The notes: generated by a model from the letters alone, not told the origin. A stretch of 64,000 nucleotides of DNA from Lichenostomus cassidix (GCA_008360975.2 CM039202.1:1861345-1925344); one strand, 5' to 3'; shown: positions 1 through 11,973, counted from the stretch's first letter. Numbers and translations: made by a program.

Positions 1-952
1 TTCCATGTGGATATTTCCATAACTCCAAGTGGATATTTCCTTTCTCCAAATGGACATTTCCCTGTTCTATGTGGACATTTCCTTTCTCCATTTGGACATG
101 TGGACATTTCCCTGCTCCATGTGGACATTTCCATAACTCCAAGTAGACATTCCCTGTTCCAACAGGACATTTCCCTGTTCTATGTGGACATTTCCCTGCT
201 CCATTTAGACATTTCCCTGTTCCATGTAGACATTTAGACATTTCCTTTCTCCAAGTGGACATTTCCCTGTTCCAAGTGGACATTTCCTTGCTCCAAGTGG
301 ACATTTCCGTGATCCATGTGGACATTTCCTCCTCCATGTGGACATTCCCTGTTCCATTTAGACATTTCCATAACTCAAAGTGGACATTTCCTCCTCCATG
401 TGGACATTTCCCTGCTCCATGTGGACATTTCCCTTCTCCATTTAGACATTTCCTTTCTCCCTTTAGACATTTCCCTGCTCCATGTGGACATTTCCCTGTT
501 CCAAGTGGACATTTTTCTTCTCCAAGTGGACATTTTCCTGTTCTATGTGGACATTTCCATAACTCCATGTGGACATTTCCCTGCTCCATTTTGACATTTC
601 CTTTCTCCATGTGGACATTTCCCTTTTCCATGTGGACATTTCCCTGTTCCAAGTGGACATTCCCTGCTCCATTTAGACATTTCCCTGTTCCAAGTGGACA
701 TTTCCATAACTCCAAGTGGACATTTCCCTTCTCCATTTAGACATTTCCGTGATCCATGTGGACATTTAGACACTTCCCTTTTCCATGTGGACATTTTCCT
801 GATCCATGTGGACATTTCCATAACTCCAAGTGGACATTTCCCTTCTCCAAGTGGACATTTCCTCTTCCATGTGGACATTTCCCTTCTCCATTTAGACATT
901 TCCCTGCTCCAGGTGGACATTTCCATAACTCCAAGTGGACATTTCCCTGCTC
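1..952. repeat. 21-bp minisatellite, running in from the left edge
   Basis: The unit is approximately CCAAGTGGACATTTCCCTGT plus one base, repeated about 45 times with single-base variants such as ATGTGG/AAGTGG/TTTAGA and CTGTTC/CTGCTC/ATAACT. The left boundary is outside the window. Long open frames on both strands exist only because the period is a multiple of three. Confidence 0.95.
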
Positions 953-1349
953 TCTCCACAACCCGATTTTACTCAAAATCAGCATCAGCACCTCAGAAAG
1001 GCCATTTAGGAAAACACAAATCCCCTTTTATTTTAGGCTGATTTCATTCCCTCTCAAGCAAAGCAGGCGAGCAAATCCTTTCTCCCCTCATTCTCTAGTC
1101 GACTAGAATTTCCCCTCGCCCCTCACAGGGTTAAATCCAGGCAGGGACAACCCAAAAATCTGGGAATTATCCCAGCCAGCCAGCCCTGCCTCAGTTTCCC
1201 CCGCCGCTGCGACAGTGACACTGAGCTTGATGGCAGAGAACGCAATTAGAGGGAGATCAGCCTCAATTAAGCAGGATCCGCACAGCTCCCCTCCCACTTA
1301 AACAAGCAAATTAAACCCAATTTTTTGTGCGTGTGCCCGTTTATCAGCC

Positions 1350-1363
1350 GTCGCCATGACAAC
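1350..1363 (+). promoter_or_regulatory. Candidate RFX X-box
   Basis: GTCGCCATGACAAC fits the 14-base palindromic X-box bound by RFX factors, with half sites GTNRCC and RNAAC. It sits in a non-repetitive block with several CpGs and a GATA-like TTATCA just upstream. A second, imperfect copy lies 32 bases further on. Function is inferred from the motif alone. Confidence 0.4.
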
Positions 1364-1394
1364 CCCTGTTGTCCCCCCGGGCTGTGTGTCGCTT

Positions 1395-1407
1395 GTGTCA
1401 TGGTAAC
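1395..1407 (+). promoter_or_regulatory. Second, imperfect RFX X-box-like site
   Basis: GTGTCATGGTAAC has an intact GGTAAC right half and a left half one base short of the X-box consensus. It is supporting evidence only because of the nearly perfect site at 1350. Confidence 0.25.
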
Positions 1408-1846
1408 TCCCTGCATTGTCCTGGAAATGTTCGGGAAGGAGACCTTTTAATCTCCAAATCTCCCAGGTTTTCGCTCCGACTGATAGGGATTTGTCACGGC
1501 GCTGTTATTGCGGCGATTTGTCCCAGAAAAAAAGTGGATTTTTTTTTCTCCTTCCTGGCTCCGTCCGAGTGGGGTTGAGGTGGAAGAATCAATATTTACG
1601 CAGCGATTTGCAAGCTTTGGGTGGAAATCGCAGCCTGGGTCAGCTCGGCTGGGGTGGGGTGAGGCTGTTCCTCCTTGTCAGGGGGTTGAGTTTGAATTTT
1701 GACTTGGAAATTGAGCAAAAAAAGTCAAATTTTGACTTTTTGACAGAAATCTTTGTGGGGTTTTTTGACTCTGAAATGCCTTTGATGGTGTGAAATCGCA
1801 GCAGTTCCGGGATGCTGTGGATTTTAATAAAATTCTGATTTTTCAG

Positions 1847-2025
1847 GGCAGGGAGAGAGATGGGATTTTGGGAGGGAATGAGGGTGGGGAGAGGCTGGGA
1901 TGGAATTCCCAGATAATCCATGGATCCCTGGAATGTCCAAAGTCAGGTTGGGATCACCTGGGATGGGTGAAGATGTCCCTGGGGTGGCACTGATGGAATT
2001 GAAGTCCTTCCCACCCAAACCATTC
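1847..2025 (+). mobile_element. CR1 LINE 3' end
   Basis: The block reads like the typical bird CR1 3' UTR: a CTGGGATGGAATTCCCAG core, a GTCCAAAGTCAGG segment, then AAGTCCTTCCCACCCAAACC, which is the conserved sequence just before the short terminal repeats. It is 5'-truncated, as most CR1 copies are. Its tail runs directly into the array at 2023. Confidence 0.8.
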
Positions 2026-2573
2026 CTGAATTCCCTGATTCTGGGATTCCAGAATTTCCTGATTTTGGGATTCCAGAATTCCCTGATTCTGGGATTCCAG
2101 AATTCCCTGATTCTGGCATTCCTGAATTCCCCGATTCTGGGATTCCAAAATTCCCTGATTCTGGGATTCCAGAATTCCCTGATTCTGCATTCCAGAATTC
2201 CCTGATCTGGGATTCCAGAATTCCCTGATTCTGGCATTCCTGAATTCCCTGATTCTGGGATTCCAGAATTCCCTGATTTTGGGATTCCGGAATTTCCTGA
2301 TTCTGGGATTCCAAAATTCCCTGATTCTGGGATTCCAGAATTCCCTGATTCTGCATTCCAGAATTCCCTGATTTTGGGATTCCGGAATTTCCTGATTCTG
2401 GCATTCCTGAATTCCCTGATTCTGCATTCCAAAATTCCCTGATTCTGGGATTCCAGAATTCCCTGATTCTGCATTCCAGAATTCCCTGATTCTGGCATTC
2501 CAGAATTCCCTGATTCTGGGATTCCTGAATTCCCTGATTCTGGGATTCCTGAATTCCCTGATTCTGGCATTCC
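2023..2573. repeat. 22-24-bp minisatellite continuous with a CR1 tail
   Basis: Units of the form ATTCCCTGATTCTGGGATTC repeat about 24 times. The first unit starts inside the CR1 3' terminal motif (CCATTCCTGAATTCC), so the array looks like an expansion of the CR1 8-10-base tail repeat. Confidence 0.9.
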
Positions 2574-3196
2574 CAAGCCTCTCTGCAGAACTCCCGCAGT
2601 GCTGGGCTGTCATTTTTTGGGGAATCAGCTCCCCTAATTTCCCCACCCAACCCCTAAACCACACCAGACACCACCAGCAGCAGAGGAAAATCACCTCTGG
2701 GTTGGGAGAAGAATTCCTTCCCACATCCCCAAAAGGGCAGATTGGGAAGAAAATCACCTCCGACACCCCAAAAACGGGCAGGGCTGGGAGGAAAATCCCT
2801 TCTCCTGGAGATCTCCCAGACTTTGGAATCCCTTGGGACACCCGGACACCTCCTGGGGACATTAAAAGTGTCCCTTCTCTCAGATTCACAGTGATTTAAG
2901 GCTGCTTTTGCCTCCTGTCCTCCCAGGGAAATGAAACATCGCAGCAGAGATCCCAGCGCAATTAACAACCAATTAACAGCCAATTAACAATCATCAGAGC
3001 CCCAAACCAGCTCCGTGCTCCTACCCGAATTTGGGGCAAACACCAAACTTTGAGGACTCTCCGCCATATCAACTTTTCCCGAGAGCTGAGCATCTCAGAG
3101 CTTAAAAAAAAACCCGATTTTTCTCATGCCGAGCGGGTGAGGATCAGCCCGAGCAGGACCTGGGCGGCCGGGCTGTGTTTTTTGTTTGCCTCTGGT

Positions 3197-3219
3197 GTTG
3201 CCGAGGTTTCCTTAGCAAC
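3197..3219 (+). promoter_or_regulatory. Candidate RFX X-box with an extra half site
   Basis: GTTTCCTTAGCAAC at 3206-3219 matches the X-box layout, and GTTGCC, another RFX half site, lies at 3197-3202. The surroundings are single-copy with scattered CpGs. No coding exon is visible nearby, so a distal enhancer or an unseen promoter would be the likely role. Confidence 0.35.
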
Positions 3220-3392
3220 CCCTGGATCCTTTTACAAGGCATTGTTAGTGACCCTCATTGACGTGGGGATGCTAAAAACGATGGCACCCAATAAAAATAA
3301 AAATAACCCCGGCGTGACCCTTGTTTCCTTGAGCAAACAGAGCCAGCGTCCACCGGGAGCTGCCCGAGGGAATTCTGCCTGGGAGGATGATG

Positions 3393-3393
<1 letters not shown>

Positions 3394-3433
<40 letters not shown>
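3394..3433. repeat. (GAT)n microsatellite
   Basis: Thirteen perfect GAT units plus one base. Confidence 0.95.
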
Positions 3434-3769
3434 CCTGCAGCCTGCAGCAGCGCCAAGGGGAGCCTCTGGAGCTCACGAAAAAGAGATTTTTCAGGAGGAA
3501 AATCTCCCATTTTTTGCTCTATCTTTCCTGATTCCAGCCCAGGGGAGAGGGAAATGCTGTCCAGAATCTCCTCACAAATGCAAAATCCAATTCCCTGTGT
3601 GGAAAAAACGTGATTTTGTTGTTTAGGGGTGGGAGGTGGTGGAGATTTGGGTTCTTTCCTCACTCATGTCCCTCTCTGAGGGGCTGAAAACCAGCCAGGC
3701 TGAAATTCCCAAAACAGGAATATTGGTGTTTAATCCCAGGAAAACCCAAGGATCAGTCCCTGAAAACCA

Positions 3770-5180
3770 GCCAGGCTGAGATCCCCAGAACAGGAATATA
3801 TTTCCATGTTTTAATCCAAGGAAAACCTGCAGGTGATTCCTGGAGAAGCTGCAGGGAAGGGATTTGGGGCAGAATTCACCTCCTCATGGCGTAAAACCTC
3901 TAAATTTCCTTCACCAGCTCCACAAAACAGAGAATTATGGAACATTTTGGGTCAGAACCTGAGACTGGGTTGGAACCAGGCTGAGATTCCCAGAACAGGA
4001 ATATATTTCCATGTTGTAATCCAAGGAAAACCTGCAGGTGATTCCTGGAGAAGCTGCAGGGAAGGGATTTGGTGCAGAATTCACCTCCTCATGGGGTAAA
4101 ACCTCTAAATTTCCTTCACCAGCTCCACAAAACAGAGAATTATGGAACATTTTGGGTCAGAAAGGACCTTAAAACCCATCCAGCTCCATGTCTGATCCCA
4201 ACACAGAAGGGCTGTGATGAACTGCTGGATCACTAAATCCATTCATGTTATATATAAATAATATATATATATGTTGTAATCCAAGGAAAACCTGCAGGTG
4301 ATTCCATTATGGAATATTATGGAATATTTAGGGTCAGAAAGGACCTTCAAGCCCATCCAGCTCCATGTCTGACCCCAAAGGCAGAAAGGCTGTGAAGAAC
4401 TGCTGGATCACCAAACCCATCATATTTTTGGGAAGATGCTGGCAGAGGAAAAGAGGAATATATTTCCATGTTGTAATCCAAGGAAAACCTGCAGGTGATT
4501 CCTGGAGAAGCTGCAGGGAAGGGATTTGGGGCAGAATTCACCTCCTCATGGGGTAAAACTTCCAAATTTCCTTCACCAACTCCACAAAACAGAAAATTAC
4601 AGAATATTTAGGGTCAGAAAGGACCTTCAAGCCCATCCAGCTCCATGTCTGACCCCAAAGGCAGAAAGGCTGTGAAGAACTGCTGGATCACCAAACCCAT
4701 CATGTTTTTGGGAAGATGCTGGCAAAGGAAAAGAGGAATATATTTCCATGTTGTAATCCAAGGAAAACCTGCAGGTGATTCCTGGAGAAGCTGCAGGGAA
4801 GGGATTTGGGGCAGAATTCACCTCCTCATGGGGTAAAACCTCTAAATTTCCTTCACCAACTCCACAAAACAGAGAATTAAGGAACATTTTGGGTCAGAAA
4901 GGACCTTCAAGCCCATCCAGCTCCATCTCTGATCCCAACACAGAAAGGGCTGTGATGAACTGCTGGATCACTAAATCCATTCATGTTGTATATAAATAAT
5001 ATATATATATGTTGCAATCCAAGGAAAACCTGCAGGTGATTCCATTATGGAATATTATGGAATATTTGGGGTCAGAAAGGACCTTCAAGCCCATCCAGCT
5101 CCATGTCTGACCCCAAGGGCAGAAAGGCTGTGATGAACTGCTGGATCACCAAACCCATCATATTTTTGGGAAGATGCTGG
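3770..5180. repeat. Duplicated block, unit about 280 bp, containing CR1 pieces
   Basis: The phrase GGAAAACCTGCAGGTGATTC recurs at about 3823, 4024, 4286, 4482, 4762 and 5024. Copies at 4350-4630 and 4630-4910 are nearly identical with a 280-base shift. Each unit carries a minus-strand CR1 end (GGGTCAGAAAGGACCTTCAA), and two carry a short ATATAT run, so a CR1 insertion was duplicated along with its flank. Confidence 0.85.
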
Positions 5181-7018
5181 CAGAGGAAAAGAGGGAGCAG
5201 AGCCATTGGCCAATGTGGATTTAATCGAGGCTGATCCCTGGTGGGAACAGGGCAGAGCAGTGGATTTTGGGTTGACACACTGCTGGCCTTTCCTGGGACC
5301 AGTGGGAGCTGGTTTGAGGCTGCCCTGCATCCCTTTTATCCCTCTGACCTACCCTGCCCTGGAATTTTGGAGCTTTTCCCGTGGAAAATTGTGACTTTGC
5401 ATCCAAACCTGATTGTTTTCCGTTTGATGATTATGATTTTATTTTTATTATTTTTTTTTTTTTTAGGTTTTTTTTTTTTTGACACGCTGTTTGTTTACAC
5501 ATCAGCCTGGGTTTGCTGTTCTCTGGTGGAAAGATGAAAAGCTGAGCAGGCCTTGCGTGAGTGGCTCCAATTTAGTGTCAAAACTCCAGTTGACACTGGA
5601 ATTCCAGAGGAATTTTCTCCCAGTGCCACAGGCTGGAATTCTCTGGTTTAACCCATCGCAGGGATTTGGGAGCAGATCAGCTCAGGGGAGCAGGTTGTGG
5701 TTTTTATTTTCATTTCCCCCCCCAGAGCTGGGGGTTGATTTGGGATTTTCTCAGTGGGAATTTCCTCCGGGGAATTTCATCTTGCTTTTCCCTCCACGTC
5801 CAAATAATTTGGGATTCACTGGGAGGGAGTTTTAGATCAGTAAATTCTTTATAAACTGGAATTCTTTATAAACAGAGGGAAGGGAATGGAGAAGGAATAT
5901 CTGCCTGGTCTGAGTCTCACCAGCTTCGAAAACCATTGAAAAGCAGAATCCGAGATCCAGAAGTTATAATTCCTATTATTTCCATCAAAAGACGCCTCAA
6001 AATGCTGAATTTGAGGGATTTAAGCCCCAAAACTGGACACCAAACCCCAAAGCAGGGTGGGATTAGAGACCAATGGCCTCTCAGTGACCAGAAATTCAGC
6101 TGAAAGTTGAATTCTCTCAAGCTGCCCAAGAGGATAAATTCTAATTTTTTCTACTTTATGCCCAAAATGCAATTTTTGAGCAGGAAGTTGCCCTTAACCA
6201 CACCCTCTCAGGCTGATGAACTCTAAATAAGGACAATTTCTAATTACAAAACAACAATTTAATGAGCATTGATAACGCTGTGGGAAGCAGAGGAAGAAGA
6301 GGTTTTTTTTGGAGATAAATCCCTGGTAAAGCTCCGGAGAGCTGCTGCTCAGAACGGAATGAAAAAACTCCTCTAAATCCTCAACCATTCCCATCTCTCC
6401 CCTCCCTGGATTTCCAAGCAAAGCCTTTCCATTGTCTGGGAGTTCTAAGGAAATAAAAATAGGGAGCTATTTCAGGCCAAACACCGAAATAAGCACGGAG
6501 AGCTGAGAGTAACTGAGCTGGGCAGCTGAGCATCCCAGGAAAATCCTGTTCCAATCCTTTCCAGCCAGGGCTGACCATGGCTTTGAAAGCAAATAAAGCA
6601 AGGAAAAAGTGTCTGGAGAATCCACCCAGCCCTCTCCTGCTAATGAGGGATTTATGGGAATTTCCTTGGAGAAGTGGTAAAAAAAACGCATTTAAAGGAT
6701 ATTAGAAAATTCAATGTTTTGCTGTAATAATAAACAGGATTTTAGGGGAGTGAGCTTAAAAATGTTTGGCTAAAATGATGATTGGCATGGGGGTGAATTC
6801 TGGGGTAAATATTTAATTGGGGATGGTGGGTGGGGCAGTTGCACGATGGGATGTGTGGAAAAGCAGGATTCTTGCCGGGCAGGATGTTTACAACACCCTC
6901 TGTCCTGCTGGCGTCAGCTCTGGGTCACCTCCTGCTCCTGCTGCCTCATCCCGGGTTTGGGTTTCCCCTCCTGCTGCAGCCTCGGCTGAAATCCTGCTGG
7001 GAAACCAGCTGGGTGGGC
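5181..7018. other. Single-copy spacer
   Basis: There is no convincing exon. It contains poly-T runs near 5450-5480, AT-rich stretches, and a forkhead-like TGTTTAC at about 5490. The open frames here have no recognisable domain. Confidence 0.45.
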
Positions 7019-7019
7019 A

Positions 7020-7953
7020 TGGAATTAGGGAATCAGGGAATCAGGGAATTACTGAGTTATGGAATCATGGAATCAGGGAATTATAGAATCATGGAATCAG
7101 GGAATTATAGAGTTATAGAATCATGGAATTATGAAATAATAGAATTATAGAGTTATAGAATCATGGAATCAGGGAATTATAGAACTATAGAATAATGGAA
7201 TTTTGGAATAATGGAATTATGGAATTATGGAATAATGGAATCATGGAATTATAGAGTTATAGAATCATGGAATCATGGAATCAGGGAATCATGGAATTAT
7301 GGTATTATGGAATTATAGAGTTATGGAATCAGGGAATCAGGGAATTATAGAGTTATAGAATCATGGAATTATGAAATAATAGAATCATGGAATTATAGAG
7401 TTATAGAATCATGGAATCAGGGAATCATGGAATCATGGAATTATAGAAATATAGAATCATGGAATCAGGGAATTATAGAGTTATGGAATCATGGAATAAT
7501 GGAATGATAGAATTATAGAATCATGGAATCAGGGAATTATGGAATTATAGAGTTACAGAATAATGGAATAATGGAATTATGGAATCAAGGAATTATAGAG
7601 TTATAGAATCATGGAGTCATGGAATAATGAAATCATGGAATTACAGAGTTAGAGAATCATGGAATTATGGAATAATGGAATCATGGAATTATGGAATTAT
7701 AGAAATATAGAATCATGGAATTATAGAATCATGGAATCAGGGAATTAGGGAAATATAGAGTTATAGAATCATGGAATTGTGGAACCATGGAATCATGGAA
7801 TTATAGAATTATGGAATCATGGAATTATGGAATAATGGAATCAGGGAATAATGGAATCATGGAATTATGGAATAATGGAATCAGGGAATAATGGAATCAT
7901 GGAATTATGGAATAATGGAATCAGGGAATAATGGAATCCTGGAATTATGGAAT
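7020..7953. repeat. 8-10-bp repeat array, expanded from a CR1 tail
   Basis: It consists of roughly one hundred short units such as GGAATCAT, GGAATTAT and AGAATCAT. These are the reverse complement of the CR1 terminal repeat ATTCTATG/ATTCCATG. It runs without a break into GGAATGGTTTGGGTGGGAAA, the minus-strand CR1 3' end. Confidence 0.9.
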
Positions 7954-8054
7954 GGTTTGGGTGGGAAAGGACTGCAAAGCTCATCCCCCTTATCCAGGGC
8001 CAGGGCTGTCACCACTCCCTGCTCCATCAGCTCCCAGCCACGGCTCTGTGCTGG
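7947..8054 (-). mobile_element. CR1 3' end, minus strand
   Basis: GGAATGGTTTGGGTGGGAAAGG followed by GCTCATCC is the reverse complement of a CR1 3' end. It is only about 100 bases long and abuts an opposed CR1 piece. Confidence 0.7.
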
Positions 8055-8212
8055 CTGGGATGGAATTCCCAGAGGAGCTGGGAATGGAAATGTCCAAGGC
8101 CAGGCTGGACAGGGCTGGGATCCACCTGGGACAGTGGAAATGTCCCTATCCACGGCAGGGATGGGCAAGATGAGCTTTAAGGTCCTTCCCAACCCAAACC
8201 ATTCCACATTCC
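8055..8212 (+). mobile_element. CR1 3' end, plus strand
   Basis: It has CTGGGATGGAATTCCCAG, then TGTCCAAGGCCAGGCTGGA, and ends AAGGTCCTTCCCAACCCAAA. Together with the preceding fragment it forms an inverted pair whose outer 40 bases are complementary. Confidence 0.8.
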
Positions 8213-8352
8213 ATGTCTGATAAAACAACTCCTCACTCCCTCGTGCTCTCTCTTTTCCTCTTTCTTCCTCCTCCTCTATTTTCCCTCTTTTCTATCTCCA
8301 TCACCCATTCCCCTCCACTCCCCCAGAGTTTCCTGTTCTCTCCAGCTCTTCC

Positions 8353-8433
8353 CTCTCCTCTCCTCTCCTCTCCTCTCCTCTCCTCTCCTCTCCTCTCCTC
8401 TCCTCTCCTCTCCTCTCCTCTCCTCTCCTCTCC
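8353..8433. repeat. (CTCCT)n microsatellite
   Basis: About 16 nearly perfect pentamers in a wider pyrimidine-rich block starting near 8230. Confidence 0.95.
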
Positions 8434-8634
8434 CAGCTCCATTCCCAGTTTCCTGCCCTCTCCTTCACCCCAGCCCTGTCCCCCGCGGCTCCCATTCCAC
8501 AACTGCCGATGGAAACTCTGCCGTTTGGTATCCAAAACAGAGCAGGCAGGAGGGACAGCGATCCCAGCCCGACAGACAGACTGCCAGCTGACAGGGAGAG
8601 CATCGCACTGCTGACTCAGCCCTCACCCCTGCCA

Positions 8635-9082
<448 letters not shown>

Positions 9083-9238
9083 GGTGGCTTTTTTTTGTCC
9101 CTCCAAACTCCTGTTTTAAAGCAAGACTTCCTGCTGTCCTCGCAGCTGGCAGAGCTCCGGCCCAGGATGGGAAGAAATCCTTGGGAAGGGAGGAAAAGGC
9201 TGTGATTCAGCAGAGCAGGGCTGTGACTCAAAGCGCTG

Positions 9239-9442
9239 TCACCCCCCTAAGGGCACTGCCACCCCCCGAAGGGCACTGCCACCCCCCGAAGGGCACTGCC
9301 ACCTTCCAAAGGGCACTGCCACCCCCCAAAGGGCACTGCCACCCCCCAAAGGGCACTGCCACCCCCCAGAGGGCACTGCCACCCCCCAGAGGGCACTGCC
9401 ACCTTCCAAAGGGCACTGCCACCCCACAAAGGGCACTGCCAC
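9239..9442. repeat. 20-bp minisatellite, ten copies in strict register
   Basis: GGGCACTGCC starts every 20 bases from 9251 to 9431, each followed by ACCCCCC or ACCTTCC and AAA, GAA or AGA. The minus strand carries a run of six G per most units. Confidence 0.95.
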
Positions 9443-9449
9443 AATGTTG

Positions 9450-9750
9450 GCATTATCGGGGAGGAAATCACTGGAGGGATAAGGTTGGGAATGCAGAGGG
9501 AAAGAACAGAGTGAGAAAACCTCCCAGCATCATGGAATTGTGGAATTGTTAAGGTTGGGAAAGGTTTTTGGGATTGGGGAAGGTTTTTGGGATCATGGAG
9601 TTCAGCATTATCAGGGAGGAAATCACTGCAGGGATAAGGCTGGGAGTACAGAGGGACAGAACGGGCTGGGAAAACCTCCCAGCATCAGGGAATTGTGGAA
9701 TCATTAAGGTTGGGAAAGGTTTTTGGGATTGTGGAGTCCAGCCATCAACC
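9450..9750. repeat. Tandem duplicate of about 154 bp with minus-strand CR1
   Basis: Two copies begin at about 9452 and 9606 with GGGAGGAAATCACTG-like sequence. Each ends in AAGGTTGGGAAAGGTTTTTG, a CR1 3' end in reverse orientation. The second copy continues into more CR1 sequence to about 9830. Confidence 0.8.
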
Positions 9751-11414
9751 ATGGTCCCAAAATGCCACATTCCCAGGATTTTGGAGCATTTCCTCACCAT
9801 TCCGTGGGCAACTCTGCCACTTCCAACCAGTTTTAGAAAAACCCTTCAGCTCTCCTCCTTGCAGGGCTGTGACCCCAGAGATCCAGGGAATCAACCAGCC
9901 CTGTATCCATGATTTCTGCCAGCCTGGCAGAGCCACCAGCTCCTCCTGCACACCCAGCAAACCCTCATCTCCCACTGTGGCACCAAACTGGGACATTTCT
10001 AAACCCCAAAATAATGAAAAACCTCCCAAACCAGCCACCATTTCGACTTCCCAGCCACCCAGCCTTTCCCACAGAGCCTTCAAATGTCACTGGGAGTGTC
10101 ATTCGGGGCTGGGAAGGAAGAAGCCTTTGGGATAATCAGCCCAGCTCAGGCAGTGACCTATGAATCACTTTGCAGGAAATCCATCCTCCTTCCCGAGAAA
10201 AACGTGCATTCCAACAGCTCCACAGGAGGTTGGCTCTCCAGGCTGGGTCAGCATGAATGGAGTAAAGAAATCAAATTGTGAATGGCCAAGGATTTTGTCA
10301 GGGATGTTGGGATTTGTTGGCCTCCCACCCCATCACCTGAGCTGAGGGAATTTGGGGCTCTGATCTCCTTGGCTTGGGATTTGGGGGGGTTTGGTTGTCA
10401 CCCCAGAAAAAAAACAAAAAAAAAAAGGATTTTTGGCAAAACACTTTCTCCTCCTCTGCCTGTCTTTGTGGACAGGAACTTTGGAATTTTGGGATGGATG
10501 GGAATGTTGGGAATTTTTGAATTTTGGGATGGATGGTTGTGATTCCTGGCAGAGAGGGAAATGAGAAACAGCTCCTGCTCAGTCTGGAGCAGTTCTTTAA
10601 ATCCTTAACACAGATCAAGACAACGAATGGCTCAGTTTGCAGACACTGCTGGGTGGAAGCAGTTGGAGATTCCTTCTCACCTGAGCTGAGGGAATATGGG
10701 GCTCTGATCTCCTTGGGTTGGGATTTGGGGGGGTTTGGTTGTCACCCCAGAAAAAAACAACAAAAAAAAAGGGATTTTTGGCAAAACACTTCCTCCGCCT
10801 GTTTTTGTGGACAGGAACTGACAGTCCTTGCTCTGTCCAGCTCCTTCCCCAGCCTGTTTGGGGCTTTTTGGAGAAGATTCTTGCAAATTGTTTCTGCAGG
10901 GCCGGCAGGAGGGAGCCAAGGTTTTTCCTGGGATCTGTAGAACATTCCAGAAGCAGAGGTTGTGGGAAATAAGAAATGGGAAATTATTGATATCCAGGTG
11001 ATGGTTCAGCTGCTCTCCTTTAAAAACTACCATCAGCTCAGCCTCCAAGCTTCCCCCTGTAATTCCTGACATAATTCCTGACATAATTCCCATTATTCTG
11101 ACTGAAATACCCAAATCCCTGGGTGTGCTCAGTACAACTCCCCAGTGAATTCCCCATTTTTTGGGATGCACTGGGAGAGCTGCTGACTCACAGCCATTCC
11201 AGTGGGATCACCCCGATGCTCCCATGTTGTTCCCAGTTTTCTGTGTTTCGTGATGCAGATTGGGATGATCTCAAAGGCCTTTTCTCCCCTCTGACATTTA
11301 AACAAAAGGCAATCATCCCACGGCTGCTGCTGGGAAGAGCTGGAATTTTGCCAAACACAATATTCCCCTCCTCGTTCCAATGACGTGGGAAGAGAGGCCA
11401 GGGTGCCTCCGAGG
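9751..11414. other. Spacer with two local duplications
   Basis: No gene is seen. About 140 bases beginning CTGAGCTGAGGGAAT at 10337 recur at 10682, including the GGTTGTCACCCCAG and the A-run. The stretch 10517-10676 recurs at 14107-14265. Confidence 0.6.
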
Positions 11415-11973
11415 AGGGTCTGAGCAGGGAAAATCTCAGTGCTGAAGCTTTAAACTGGATGAAGGTCTGAGAAGGGAAAATCTTTGATGCTGAGGGTTCA
11501 CACTGGATCAGGGTCTGAGAAGGGAAAATCTCAGTGCTGAGGGTTCAAACTGGATCAGGGTCTGAGCAGGGAAAATCTTAATGCTGAGGGTTCAAACTGG
11601 ATCAGGTCTGAGAAGGGAAAATCTCAGTGCTGAGGGTTCAAACTGGATCAGGGTCTGAGCAGGGAAAATCTTAATGCTGAGGGTTCAAACTGGATCAGGT
11701 CTGAGAAGGGAAAATCTCAGTGCTGAGGGTTCAAACTGGATCAGGGTCTGAGCAGGGAAAATCTTAATGCTGAGGGTTCAAACTGGATCAGGTCTGAGAA
11801 GGGAAAATCTCAGTGCTGAGGGTTCAAACTGGATCAGGGTCTGGGAAGGGAAAATCTTTGATGCTGAGGGTTCAAACTGGTTCAGGGTCTGAGCAGCGAA
11901 AATCTCAGTGCTGAGGGTTCAAACTGGATCAGGTCTGGGAAGGGAAAATCTCAGTGCTGAGGGTTCAAACTGA
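11415..11973. repeat. 47-49-bp minisatellite, 12 copies
   Basis: The unit contains GGTCTGAGAAGGGAAAATCT, then CAGTGCTGAGGGTTCAAACT. Some copies alternate CTCAGTGC with CTTAATGC and GAAGGG with GCAGGG, so two unit types interleave. Confidence 0.92.

Larger units (their letters stand above)
953..1846. other. Single-copy spacer with candidate regulatory block
   Basis: There is no exon with convincing splice sites. The part from about 1200 to 1520 is CpG-containing and holds the two X-box-like sites described separately. The remainder is ordinary sequence with T-rich runs. Confidence 0.5.
2574..3769. other. Single-copy spacer with X-box site and a GAT tract
   Basis: No gene is seen. It includes short repeated phrases such as GGGAGGAAAATC near 2690-2800, the X-box at 3206 and a GAT tract at 3394. 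Confidence 0.45.

Noticed and set aside
1943..2889. Asn/Gly/Ser/Glu-rich minus-strand frames of up to 311 codons
   Set aside because: They are an expansion of a CR1 tail, with no start context or exon structure of a real gene.
5917..6129. Minus-strand frame of 70 codons as a small gene
   Set aside because: No homologous family, no splice or start signal, and composition like the surrounding non-coding DNA.
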